64,000 nucleotides of DNA from Raffaelea ambrosiae. Its lineage: Eukaryota > Ascomycota > Sordariomycetes > Ophiostomatales > Ophiostomataceae. The position numbers and the translations under genes are program-made. Under the pieces are notes generated by a model. That model made no database searches, was not told the DNA's origin, and was given only the letters and a program-made list of their open reading frames with translations. The stretch is taken from positions 587,075 to 651,074 of the forward strand of contig PCDI01000005.1 in assembly GCA_002778195.1 (NCBI GenBank), in the 5' to 3' direction. Shown here piece by piece: positions 1-11,008 of the stretch. Positions within the stretch are counted from its first letter, which is position 1, and every line of letters begins with the position of its first letter.

Positions 1-1349
1 AAAAAAAAACCAAGCTGTCTTGCGAACAAGAACAGAAGAGCCAAGCTTTTTGGGCAATGGGGCGGGGGGGAGGCAGGGAAAAAGTGTATCTTACTCGTAT
101 TACGAGTGGCTGACAGCCAGTGGCTGACAACTCCCCCAGGCTGTACTATGTAATATGCAACTGTCCAAAAGAGAAGGTGCCTGGAAACTTGTTTCCTTGG
201 TCAACCCACGAGCGTTTTTGCCCCATGGGACACGCAAAAAGCGAGCAGCTCTTTGACACGCGGACACCATCCAGCCGTTCGGAATCACCGCGTCCATCCC
301 ACACCGCAAGCAAGAGGCAATACGTAGTACCCACCAAGCCACGACAACTCAACTCCCCATATTACCACCTCCTTTTTATGCCTCCCGTTTGCATCTGCCT
401 TCCCTTTGTTCTTTTTTGTTCTTTTTGCCCGGAACTCCTTCTAGAACGTCTAGAACATCTAGAACCCCTTTCTTTCAAGGCGGGGATCTCCGCAAAAAAT
501 AAAATGGGAGTGGCTGTGATGTAGCATTAATCACAGTACGAGCGTGTGGGGGAACATCTACTCGTACCTAACCATGGGGACTCACCACCTAGAGACGTCC
601 AAGGTATGTCGAAAGGGGGAAAACAAGAAAAGAAAAAGTAAATAAGTAATAAATAAATAAATAAAAAGAAAAGGGGGGGGGATGAGGCTCGACCATGTCA
701 GCCCCCCAACATTGTTTTTATTTTGTCTCCTCCCCCTAATCGTACCCGGCCCTTGTCCCGGGCATCGACGATTGGTTCGATCTTTCGTTCCCACGGCTTT
801 GGGAAGGTGTGCTGGTAGTATCTCTGCCGCTCCCCTATTGATACAGATGCGAGAATGGAATATATCGATCACACACACGAACACACACACGCACACACAC
901 ACACACATTCTTTGAGATTCCGCCTTGTTTGTTCTTGGCACACTTTGTCTGTTCCTTTTTTTTCTTTTCGCCTGTCACTTGCCTCCTTTTCTTGGCATCT
1001 GCAGATCGAACCAGTGTATATATCAAAACACAAAAAACATACATAAATTGTCCCTTTTTTTCGCTGTCTCCGAAGATAAGGCCTGAAACCACCTGGGGGC
1101 CGAACCAGCAAGCCTCGCTTCAAAGCCCCCCCCCCCCTTTCTCTTTTGTTCTCTTCTGCCAGTCTTCCAATAAAACACTTTCTCCTTTTGTTTTCCCTTC
1201 TGTCAGTGTGTCTTGGTGTTTCCGGCCTTCGCTCCGTACTTTGGCGAATCGGCAAACTTTCGTTTTCGAACATGCCTCCCACCCGAAAGCTCGGGCCTGT
1301 TTGTTCGTCTTTCCTCCCTTTACAAGGCTTTCTTGCAACAATATCTCCC
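1..1349. other. intergenic, no gene supported
   Basis: No reading frame here looks coding. It holds A/T-rich homopolymer stretches near 630-690, a (CA)n microsatellite at 870-907, a C-run near 1127-1137, and a TACTCGTA/TACGAGTG pair at about 93-111. Short open frames in this stretch are low-complexity and lack ascomycete-like domains. Confidence 0.6.
870..907. repeat. (CA)n microsatellite
   Basis: An interrupted CA dinucleotide run with two one-base interruptions. It lies in intergenic DNA about 450 bp upstream of the 5S gene. Confidence 0.9.
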
Positions 1350-1467
1350 ACGTACGACCATAGATACTGGCAAGCACGGGATCCCGTCCGCTCTCCCCTA
1401 GTTAAACCAGTAATCGGCGGATTAGTAGTTGGGTCGGTGACGACCAGCGAATACCCGCTGTTGTACG
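1350..1467 (+). rRNA. 5S ribosomal RNA, dispersed copy
   Basis: 118 nt, the usual fungal 5S length. The ends pair in a nine-base helix I (ACGTACGAC at the 5' end with GTTGTACGT at the 3' end, one G-U pair). Helix II is seen as TACTGG near 1365 with CCAGTA downstream. The conserved core GATCCCGTCCGCTC, the box around AGTAGTTGGGTCGGTGACGA and the 3' segment CCAGCGAAT are all present. A T-run follows directly and would serve as the RNA polymerase III terminator. No rDNA or second 5S copy is nearby, so this is a dispersed 5S gene as known in Neurospora. The internal control region reads AGTTAAACC where many fungal 5S genes, as I recall them, have ACTTAAGCC, so it may be a minor sequence type. Confidence 0.9.
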
Positions 1468-2239
1468 TTTTTTTGTTTTGTTTTTTTTGTATTTTACAAA
1501 CTCGAAAACACTTCTATTTTTAAAATAAAAAAAATCAGTGTCGTGAACGGGGATGCGTCACGATGCCTACCATATGATGTATGGCTCTCCGCCCATCCAT
1601 TTTGCACAAGGGTTGAGATAAATTTTTGAGAACGAACTCCAGAAGAAGAATCCATTGGCTTCTACTCGTAGTTGCCCTACAAATAAAGAATGCAAAAGAA
1701 CTCTATGTAATCTTCTACCTTCCCACTCGACGAAGTCGGTTGTTTTCTTGGGCCAACCAATAATCAATTCTTTCTTACTAATTAGCCGCTCCTCCTTTAC
1801 CACGTCTCCTGCCATCCTCCTAGTCTAATGATGCAGACTTGTATGATATATTCTTCTGCGTATATATGCTGTAGTTGGTTTCTTTTTTTTAAGCATCATG
1901 CTTGTGCAATTCCTTCCTGGCCCCGTCCTCGTTCCGTCTCTTATGTACCACGGTACCACCGGCAGCAAGGAAATAAAGAAAACACATGAACTCGGAAACT
2001 AATGGGCAAATCAAAAGCAAAACGCACACACAAAACAAAAAGAAGCCCCTGATAATGCAGAAACGAGAAACAAAAGCTGTGATCACTTTGCCTTCCAGTG
2101 TATCCATTCTATCATCAATTCATCCTATGCAGCATCATCCGCCCCATGGTGGTTGGTATGGTTAACCATGAAACAGAAAAAAAAATACCTTTCTTCCGCC
2201 CTTCCCTTCCATTCTTTGCATGTCCTCTCATATTGGCTC
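1468..2239. other. intergenic between 5S gene and UBP12 3' end
   Basis: No gene seen. AT-richer than the coding DNA. It includes the T-rich terminator region of the 5S gene and presumably the 3' UTR of the minus-strand ubiquitin hydrolase toward 2239. Confidence 0.6.
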
Positions 2240-5200
2240 CTAATCTATCCTGGCCGTCCCGGTTTCATCCTCATCGCCGATATGAATGTCCACGGCCTTT
2301 CCCGAGCTGACGTCATCGTCGTCAACTCCAGGCAAAATCGTGTGCATCTGCGCTTCCTCCTTACGTGCCCACACTTGCTTCTGGATGTCATCCATATTGG
2401 CCTGGTTGTACAAGTCTGGCGGCGGTGGGGTTGGCGACAGGGCCGCGCTTATGGCTTCCTCTGCTGTCGCGGCCGTACCGAGACTCATTTTATCAGAGTC
2501 GTTGGACTCGACGCCTGCTTCTGCGCCGTCTGCGGCTGTTGCAGGAGCAAAAGCTGGACCAAAACTCCAGGACTGTTGCGTCCATGACGTATCTTGGCTG
2601 CGGTCTTCCATCTCAATCGACTTGCGGATCTGGCGGTCTGAGTTGCTGCTGGCAGCGCCAAAGTTGAGCAGGCTCGAAGAGCGGACCGCGCCGCTGCCCA
2701 ATGCCTCATCCTCATCGGCGGAGCTATCCCCACTGCGGCGGATGATGGCCTTGGACGAGTTGGACTGGCTATAGGGCGGCAAGTAGTCCGGATCGTCGCC
2801 GGCATTGAGCGTCTGCGAGCTAGTCGTGCTGCTACTACCCAAACCAGGACTTGCGCGAGGTTGGAGAGCTGCTCCGCCCCCTGCTAGTGCTCCTTTCGAT
2901 GCGCTCGACAACCCAGTTAAGGAGGCGCCTGTGTCGAGACAATGACCTTCCCCCGAATCCGACATGTCCTCATCTGATCCCAAAAGTTCCCGGTTGAACC
3001 GGTCAACAATCCTCTGAAACCGGGGGCCGCCCAAGGCCACGTCTGACCGTCTCCGGTAGAACAGGAGATAGGCTGCCGATGTGACCACGCGGTTGCTGTC
3101 ATGGACCTTGGACACTGACGAGTCTGATATTTCCCCCCCCACCCCGTTAGTGTATGGACTTGGAAAGAAAGAACAAAGACGAGTAACCGCTTACCATTAT
3201 ACTCGTACCACTCGTGGTCGATAAAATTCTTGGCATAGGCCGTGTAGTGGCCGCCACCGAGACCGCCCCAGTGGTCGTCCACGCCGATGAGATCGTAGAT
3301 TTCTTGTTTGCCGGTGTGGCGGTCGAGAACTCTGTTGGTCAGGTCCAGGCCCTCTACGGGAAAGTCTACGTGCGAATCCAGCTTGTCACGGCGCCATCCG
3401 CTTGAGCTGAAGCGCTTCAGATGAACAACTAGAATGTCTGGCGTCATCCAAAGGTCGAACTTCTTGCTGGCTCGGCGATGTTCCTTGCAGCGAGGGCAGT
3501 ACCAGGTGTCGTTCTCGGACAGGATCTCCTCACGCTCGAACTCGTCGAGACACTCGTCAAGAGTCAGGCCACGCTTACGCCGGGACACGCGCGCACGGCG
3601 CTTGTCTTGGAGTGCTTTGTCTTTCAGTGTCGGCACTGTGCCTCCGAATGTCGGCTCGCCGCGGGTGTCGCTGCTGTTCGTCTCGTCCCGGCCAAAGACC
3701 ACGTTCCAGGCCACCGGATTCCAATCGACCATGATGCCCTCACCCAGGCGGATGAGCGGCCCATCACCGACGGCGTCTGCGGCCACAGCCGTAGACGACG
3801 GGGAACTGTTGTGCTGGCGGCGCGCTTGGTTGTTCTCCTGGGAACTGACACTGGCGGCGGGATGGCTGGACACCGTATGAAGATTCTTTGGACGCCGCTT
3901 CGAACCCTTGGACCCGTAAGTTCTCTGGTGAGGCTTGAATGCCTTACGTCGACCGGGGCCACCTACTTTATTGGCAACGTTGCCGCTGGTGACTTTGCCG
4001 TTGCTACGGAAAGCGAGTTGCTGCAGTTTACATGTCAGATCAATCTGGTGGGAGAAGGACCCAAAAAACAAAAAAAAACAAAAAGGAGGGAAAAAGAAAA
4101 GGGCACAAAAAATAGAGAAACGATGCTACGAACCTGCACGGGAGGAACGGTGGCGTCTTCGTCCTCGTCGGACTCTTCAACCATCCGAGTTGGTGCCTCG
4201 TCTGACGCGACGGGCTCCGAATCCAATGTGTCCTCTTCCTGGTTACCAGAGCTGCCATTGTCGCTGCCTTCAGTGCTGTCCCAGTTGCCAAGGGTGGGCA
4301 TTTCCTCGTCGGTTGACGCGGCAGACGGCGGAGGCTGAGGGATGCGTGACCGCAGCTTGGGATACTGCTTCTCATCATTCGACCCGGACCACATGATAGG
4401 AATTGTGTTGTTGACATCATCGTAATAGGCCAGGTCAAAGAGGTTCTGCAGTTCTCCGCTGAGGTACATGTCCGGATTGACCACCCACTTAGGCCGGTGA
4501 CGGTTGTAGTTGTACAGGATCGTTGAATTGGATCTAGGTTTATTGTTAGCAATGCACAGCGAATACACTGTCAAATATGATGACGGTGTATGTATATGAA
4601 TGATTGGTCTTACTCTTGTTTCGCATCGGAGGCCCCGGAAGCATCGACAACGTCGGCGGCGTCCTTCATAGTGACGTCGACCAGGTCGTCTTCGCCCTCA
4701 ACGGACTTGGCTGTCACCTTACCGTCACCGGCCGAGTCTGCATCCGACCCGCTTATGCCGACCATAACGCCATCGGACGAGCTATCCTCTGTACTGCTTT
4801 TGTTGTTGTTGCTCGGCGGTGTTGCAGAGCCGTTGGCCGTCGTTTCTTCTTCAGCCTTGCCGGCCGTGTCTGCTGTCTCTGCCGTTGCTGTCTCGGATTT
4901 ACCCGGGATCGCGAAGCGGTTCTCTTCCTCAGCCTTGGCAAACTCAGCCCAGGTCGAAAAGGAAGCGACCTTCTCTAGGATCTTGCGGCGAATCACATCC
5001 TCGTTCCGAGCCTCGTCCCGGCTCAGCAGGACAAAGTGTGGAGGGCAGGCTAGCCCACCGGACGTGGTCCTACTGCGCTGTGCAGACTGCTCTGGGTCGA
5101 AGCGGTGGATGACGGGGACCAAAAGGCGCTCAGCCAAAGGACTGTCCCAGTTAGGGATCTCGGGCTCGTCGACATTCAGCATTGACCGATAGCGACGCCT

Positions 5201-7576
5201 AGGCTTGCTAGCGGCCAGGTTGGTGGGAGCGCCCTCAATCTCGTGGACAACAATGGTGTCGTTACCACTAATCTCTTCGGATACACAGGCAAAGTCATCA
5301 AAGACCTTGATGATATTATCACGGAGCTCTTCAACGCCGACCAGACGTTCAGAGGGAACACCGACACGCACACCAACAAACTCCTTCAGGGCCCGGAAGC
5401 TGCTGGTCTTGTCGAGGTCGACCTCGATGTTGACAGGGGTGTCGTTCAGGGGCACAAAGCGAACAGTCTTTGACCAGATGTTTTGGATAGGCAGCGGCAG
5501 GGTCAGGTTTGTGAAGGGGTCGAAGGTAATGCTGACCTTTTCGCAGACGGGGCAGATCAGGGTGGACTTGTACATGCCGGTGAAGAGGTCGGCAATGATG
5601 GAGTCGTCGCGCCGCTTGGTGATGTCCCAGACCTTCTCAGCCATCTCGCGGATAGCCGCTGGGTTGTTGATCATCTCATCGGTCGAGTCAGGCTTCTCAA
5701 TGTACGGCTTCTTCTTCACACGGCTCAGGTCTTCTTGCAGGCCGTCGAGCAGGAAGCCCAGGAACTCCTGGGAGTCCTGCTGGCCGTAGCCGGAGAAGGA
5801 GGGTGCATAGCGGCCAATGGTGCTCTTGAAATTGCGGGGCGAGATGGAGGCGGGCGAGGGTACCTTATACATCTCATCGAGCAGGTGCGCGTACGAGTTG
5901 GCGACGTTGCCGCCATGGCCCAGCGGGTTGTCGTAGTTGATCTCCTGCTGGTTCTCGTGCACGAGGAAATACTTGGTCAGCTCCTCGACGCTGCGGACGC
6001 ACTGCAAGGCCGAGTTCATGTAGCAGGTGTTGCCCAGATTGCTCAGGCCGACACAGCCCATGGTGCGGCCCGACTTCTGCTTGGCGCGGCCGCGTGTCAC
6101 GGGCCCGGCTTGAATGGGGCTGCTGCGGCCACTGTTCGCGGCCGTGACTAGTGCCGAGGACGTGATGGCATTGTGCCCGTGGTGGCTGCCATGGTGGTGG
6201 GAGGCCCGCGCAGACGAGTTCGACACCACGCCCTTATCCTTGCCGCGTCCGGCGGTGCCCTTGGGGCGATACGTGCTGACAAACGAGTTGCTCGAGGTGT
6301 TCTCGACGAGCTCGTCCAAGACTATAGTCTGGTCGACGGTCAGAGAGACAAAGGCAAGCGTGCTCTTGCCGTTGTAGTTCTTGTCGTGGGTCAGATCCTT
6401 GAACTGGCTCAGCTGCTCACGGTCGGATCCGTTCTCCAGCTGCATGAACTTGGCAGCCTCGAGAAGCAGACGCGACCACGAGTCCTGCGGGTTGTTCGGG
6501 TCATTCTTGTTGCCAGAAGACGTCACCGCGGAGCCATTGGCTGTACTGAGCTTGGGCGAGTCGGGTGGTGTCGACAGAGTCAACATGGACGGCCGAGACG
6601 AGGGTGTAGTAGCCGCCGTAGTTGTGGGTGTGTTGGAGCCAGTGTTGGAGCCAGTGTTGGCGCCGGGATTGCCTGCCGCCAGCTTCCGCGGGACGCGCCA
6701 GATGCGCACGGGACGGCTGATGGGAACGTGAAGCAGAGTCTTGGCGCGCTTCAAGAAGGCCTGCAGGTTGTAGGAGCTGGTGCACATGATGGCGGGGGCC
6801 GTCTGGTTGACGTCGGACACCTCCTTATCGTGGGGGATGCCGCTGACGGCCGACCACAGGCGGTGCAGGGTGAAGACCGGAGGGTGCAGCTCAAACTGCA
6901 CGTTGGGCTCCGAGGAGGCCGGTGCAGTGTTGTGGGCAATGCGCACAATGGGCAGCTGGCCGTGTGCCAGGCCGTGCCAGGCCATCAGCAGGTCCCATGC
7001 CGACTTGGGGAACAGCTCGAAGCTCTCCTGACCGGTTCCCGGAACCAGGCGCACAGCGGGCTTGCCGGCAATGTCCTTGACATAGGCATCGATAATGTCA
7101 GAGTTGTCGACGGGACCCAGCTTGCCCTGGGGCACTTCCTTGGCCACCTTGGCGGCATCGCCGCTGCCGAGGGCCTGGGCCTGGTCCAGCCACCGGCGCG
7201 AGACCAGGTAGGCGACAGTGCCCTCTGCGAGCTCCTCGGAATTGAATGTCCGGACCAGACCCTCCACGGTCTTGATCTGCTCCTCGATGGGAGGCGGAGC
7301 GGACTTGGCGGCACCCGAGACGTCTTCGACCTGTTCAATCTCCTCGACCTGCTCGGCGCTAGGAGAGTCGGGTGCCCGGTCTGGGTCTCCTCCCTCGGCT
7401 CCCGGGCTGTTAACCATCTCGACGTCTTCCACTTCTTCTGCTGCTGCTTCTCTCCGGTCCTGCTGCTGCTGCCGCTGCTGCTGTGTGCTGTCGTCGGCTG
7501 AGTGATCCATGCTGGAGGCAGGCCGTTTCAATGGTGAGCTCGATCGGTGGGATGGATGGTCGGCGGCTCCCCCCAT
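2240..7576 (-). CDS. UBP12: ubiquitin C-terminal hydrolase, Ubp12/USP15 type
   Basis: Cysteine deubiquitinase (peptidase C19). Four exons: 7576-4614, 4533-4134, 4044-3195, 3123-2240; phases agree, giving 1698 aa. The start ATG at 7576 sits in GCCATGG, a strong context, and is the first ATG after 1.69 kb without any. Order: acidic, Gln-rich N terminus; DUSP domain at about residues 100-200; a Ubl-like segment; UCH Cys box GLSNLGNTCYMNS with catalytic Cys near 518; the QQDSQEF box; two CxxC pairs (CPVC, CPRC) that likely bind zinc; His box GGHYTAY near residue 1385; the final WYEYND/AYLLFYRRR block; then a Ser-rich tail. Yeast Ubp12 and human USP4/11/15 share this plan. The in-frame open stretch upstream of 7576 is treated as leader. 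Identity is sure at family level; the exact N terminus is less sure. Confidence 0.93.
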
Positions 7577-9262
7577 GGCAATCACGCGACGGGAGACGGG
7601 AACGAGCGGCGACTGGCTGCGGGCAAGACGGCTGCTGGCCGGTAGGGGTGGGTGGAGGGATGAAGAAGACGGGCGTGTCCGGCCGTATTTGTCTTGGAGG
7701 TCGCGTCGGCGCAGAGATTCGGCTCGACTGGGGTGGCTGGTGGTACTGCCAGCGATATCGGCGTCGGAAGGGATGCGGCGCCCAGCACGGCGGCTGGATC
7801 GTCGGACTCGGGTGGCGGCGGTGCTGCCGAGAGCAGAGCGCGTACGCGAGGTGTTCGCCCGGATAATGCTGCCGGCGCGGCTGCTGGTGTGGCTCGCAGC
7901 GGCCTCGGACACGGGAGACGAGCTGGATGCGGGAGAGCCGGTAGTGGCGTCGCTGTTCTCGTCGTCGTTGTCGTCGTCTTCGTCTTCGTCGTCGTCGATT
8001 ACCCGACGATTACGGGCGCGGCTGCGTCTGCAGGCGGCAGCGGCGGTGGGTAGCGGCACAGATCCGGCGCGGCTGTAAGTCGGCGTGGTCGGCCCAGAGG
8101 ACGCAGTGGTCGAAGCAGCCTCAAAGGAGAAGTTTGGCTGGAAGTCGCTGTTGTCTTCTTCTTCTGCCTCGTCGCTGTCCTCGTCGCCGCTGTCCTCGTC
8201 GCTGTCCTCCTCGTTGTCGTCCGCCTCGTCGTCCTCGCCTCCTTCGGTCGACGGCAGGATGCGCTGCTGCTGCTGGCGGTTGTCGTTGTTGCTGTTGTGG
8301 CTGCTCTGCAAGGGTTGGTCCTCGTCGTCCTCTTCGCGCGGCTGGTCACGCAGGTGCGAAGAGCGAGATGGCGCCGAGAGCTGCTGGTGGAGAAGCTGCT
8401 GGTGGGCGGTTCGCCGCTGGTGCAGTTGTGGTTGTGGATGCTTCTTCTGTTGACTGCTTGTGCTCGGCTGGTGGTATTGCGGCGCGGCCGAGTCGTCGCC
8501 TCTCCTAGACAGACGTGAGATCTTGCGTTTCTTTAGGGAAGACGTCGTGAAGGGTTGAGCCGCCTTTTCGAGCAGCTCGAGAGTTGGCCGTTGTGGGAGA
8601 GGTAGAAGCACAGAAACCTAGGTCAGACTTGTCAGGCTTTCGGCGGAGGGAGCAAAGCTAGTGTCTTTGTCGGAGGGTCTCGGTGAGTGGAGGAGAGGAA
8701 GAGACTGCCCCAGTTGGTGCTGTTGGCGGGCTTCCAAGGGGGGGGGGGGGGGGGGGAGGGGTGAATTTCTCTAGAGATGTGGTGCAAATTGGTGGCGGCA
8801 AAGAAAGGCGAAATGGTAATGCACAACGCGGGGATCGGTCGGGCTGTGTTCCGATTGTTCGTTTCTTCGTTTCCTCGTCTCGTCTTTCGCTCCTTCTGCG
8901 TGATGTTCGTATACTATGTACTAACTAGATTGCAAGGGAGAGTGAGAGAAGGCGTATTTTGTCCTCCCTGTTGTCTGGTAGTGCTTGCTTGGTGGCAGTG
9001 TAGCCTGTCTATCGGGCGGCCCTGCGTCTGCTGTTCCTTCTAACTAGTCGTTGAATGCAAAGAGAGAGTGAAAATAATAGAAAGAAGGGGCAAACGACAG
9101 AATGCGAGAGCCAGAGAATGGCAAGCAGAACACAGGCAACGGAAAAAAAGGAGAGGGGGGGAAGAGACGAGAGACGAGAGAAAGGAGAAAAAAAACCGAA
9201 GATCTCTCTTCTGAGAGCCAAGTTTAAAAAAAACTTAAAAAGATCTAAAAAACTGGCACACA
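7577..9262 (-). promoter_or_regulatory. ATG-free 5' leader of UBP12
   Basis: Read on the minus strand, this 1,686-nt stretch contains no ATG in any frame; the other strand has about fifteen. The part from 7577 to 8616 is open in the UBP12 frame back to a TAG at 8617-8619 and would encode an acidic, Ser- and Gln-rich stretch from GAC/TCG-type triplet repeats. A coding stretch would be expected to carry out-of-frame ATGs, so I read it as a scanned leader, possibly with an intron whose acceptor is that CTAG. Confidence 0.6.
8738..8756. repeat. poly-G/poly-C run
   Basis: A run of about 19 G on the plus strand (C on the transcribed leader strand), followed by further G-rich sequence. It lies in the UBP12 leader. 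Confidence 0.9.
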
Positions 9263-11008
9263 CATGCGCCGTTCCCATTTGGGGGACCCAGAAAAAAAAA
9301 TCAGAGGCGAGGGGGAAGGCCGGTGCCAGAAGAGAGGGAAGGTACGGGGCACATGCGGGTGTGGAATCAGGGAGGGAAGGAGCGACGCAGGCACTCGGAA
9401 GGCGTTGACTAAGGACCCCCCAGGCGCTGGCTGTTAGGGGGCAAAGGAGGGGCGGTTGCTCTTGCCGCCGTATGTCAGGTAGAGAGAGGCCTGTCAGAGC
9501 CAACAGATGCCCGCCAGTATTGAGCAAGAGGCCAGAAGATGATCGTCACAATGCTATCTATTGTAAAAAATACATACAGAATCGTGTACCTTGTTTCAGG
9601 TCTTCTGTCTCTCTTGCCGCCCAGCCGTAGCCATTGAAACACGACAGGAGTCAGTTCCCAGCCCGTGCAGATGCCACGCGCGGCTGCAGGTCACAGGCCC
9701 AGCCAGATACCTGGCTGTCACCAGATTTGAAGAGGCCGGTAACAGCCCAGGGAAACTGCCTGACCGCGTCTCGCCCACAGCCTCCTGGTCTTCGCCAATG
9801 AGTCCGCAACGTCGCTCTGGCAGATTCTGTGCGGTGCCAAGCCCGCTCTCAGATACACTGTCTCACCAAAGATACGTGCCCCAAAATATATACGTACAGC
9901 TGGCAACTGCCTGCCAGAGAGAGAAAGTGGAGACAGAGAAGAAAGCAGTGGGGGAAAGGATCTGTGAGAGTTCTTACTGCGCAGAAAGATCCTGCTAAAC
10001 CCGGTCGCTCCTTCCTCAGCGCCCTGACAAATTTTTTTTTTCTGTTCCCCACCACCAGGCTAACAGTACTCTGACCGCCTTCTCTCTTCTATTACTATGG
10101 TATTTTCGATTGTTTCTTATCATTGCCCTCTCTCAGCAGCCCTGTCTGTCACTGTCGTAGCGTTCGCCTCCAAGGCGCACTCAGGTCGTCCCTGCAGGGT
10201 CCGTATACCTCACTTCGCTTTCAGCTACGCTTGACAGGCCCAATCGCCGGCCTAGTGACAAGGCCCCACGGCCAGCCCTGACTGGATACGCGCCTCCTCA
10301 GTGCTGCCTGCTGGCCAGGCTTGAGGTCACACGCTGTGCACGACAACCCTTGTCTGTTTGACAGATGCGCCTTCTTTGCAAAAACGGCCATTTTATGGCC
10401 TTGCTCTATTAACTCCCGACCCTGTGGTTCTTTTTATTGTTGCGCTGCCGCCTCACACCGACTTGCGTCTTTCTTTGCAGTCTTCCTTGTTATTTCCAAC
10501 ACCGCCTTATCCAACGTCCTTTGTTCTGCCAGTGACGTCATTCCAACACAACGCTCCGCCAAAATTGTCCAGGCTCTTAACGATATCCCCATCCTTACCT
10601 TTCTGCCTCTCCCCCGACTAAATCTCCCTTCCTAATCCACTCCCAGTCTTGCTAGTACTTTCTTGGCCCTTTCTTGATCTTCCCATGCTGCTCAATGCTG
10701 CCGCTCAGTGTCCAGCCCTGGTCATGACCAAACAACGTCGTCAAGATCGAAACCCATAACATGCCCAGCAAGTATTCGAAAAGCAAAGAGCCTGCAGCAA
10801 AACAATTGTCCAACAAATGTTTTAAAGAAAAATAAAACTCTCAAACAACGCATGCAGGTTCGTCATATAGAAAAGAATAAAAACAAACGAAGCAAGCGAA
10901 GCATGCGAAGCAAACAAAGTTGTGGAAAAAAAGCGGAATTCAATCGACAAAGGAAATGAGTCCATGCAATCCCTTCCCCGTACCAATGCTTGTGCTTTCT
11001 TCCGCATC
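9263..11008. other. intergenic between UBP12 leader and STE23 3' end
   Basis: No convincing gene. It contains ordinary mixed sequence, short open frames without recognisable domains, and a small imperfect repeat of GAAGC-type units near 10889-10915. The STE23 3' UTR should lie just below 11009. Confidence 0.55.

Noticed and set aside
7577..8611. N-terminal coding extension of the ubiquitin hydrolase by about 345 residues
   Set aside because: The frame is open, but it begins with GTG, contains no Met codon, and the absence of ATG in all frames fits a leader better than coding sequence. Kept as leader.
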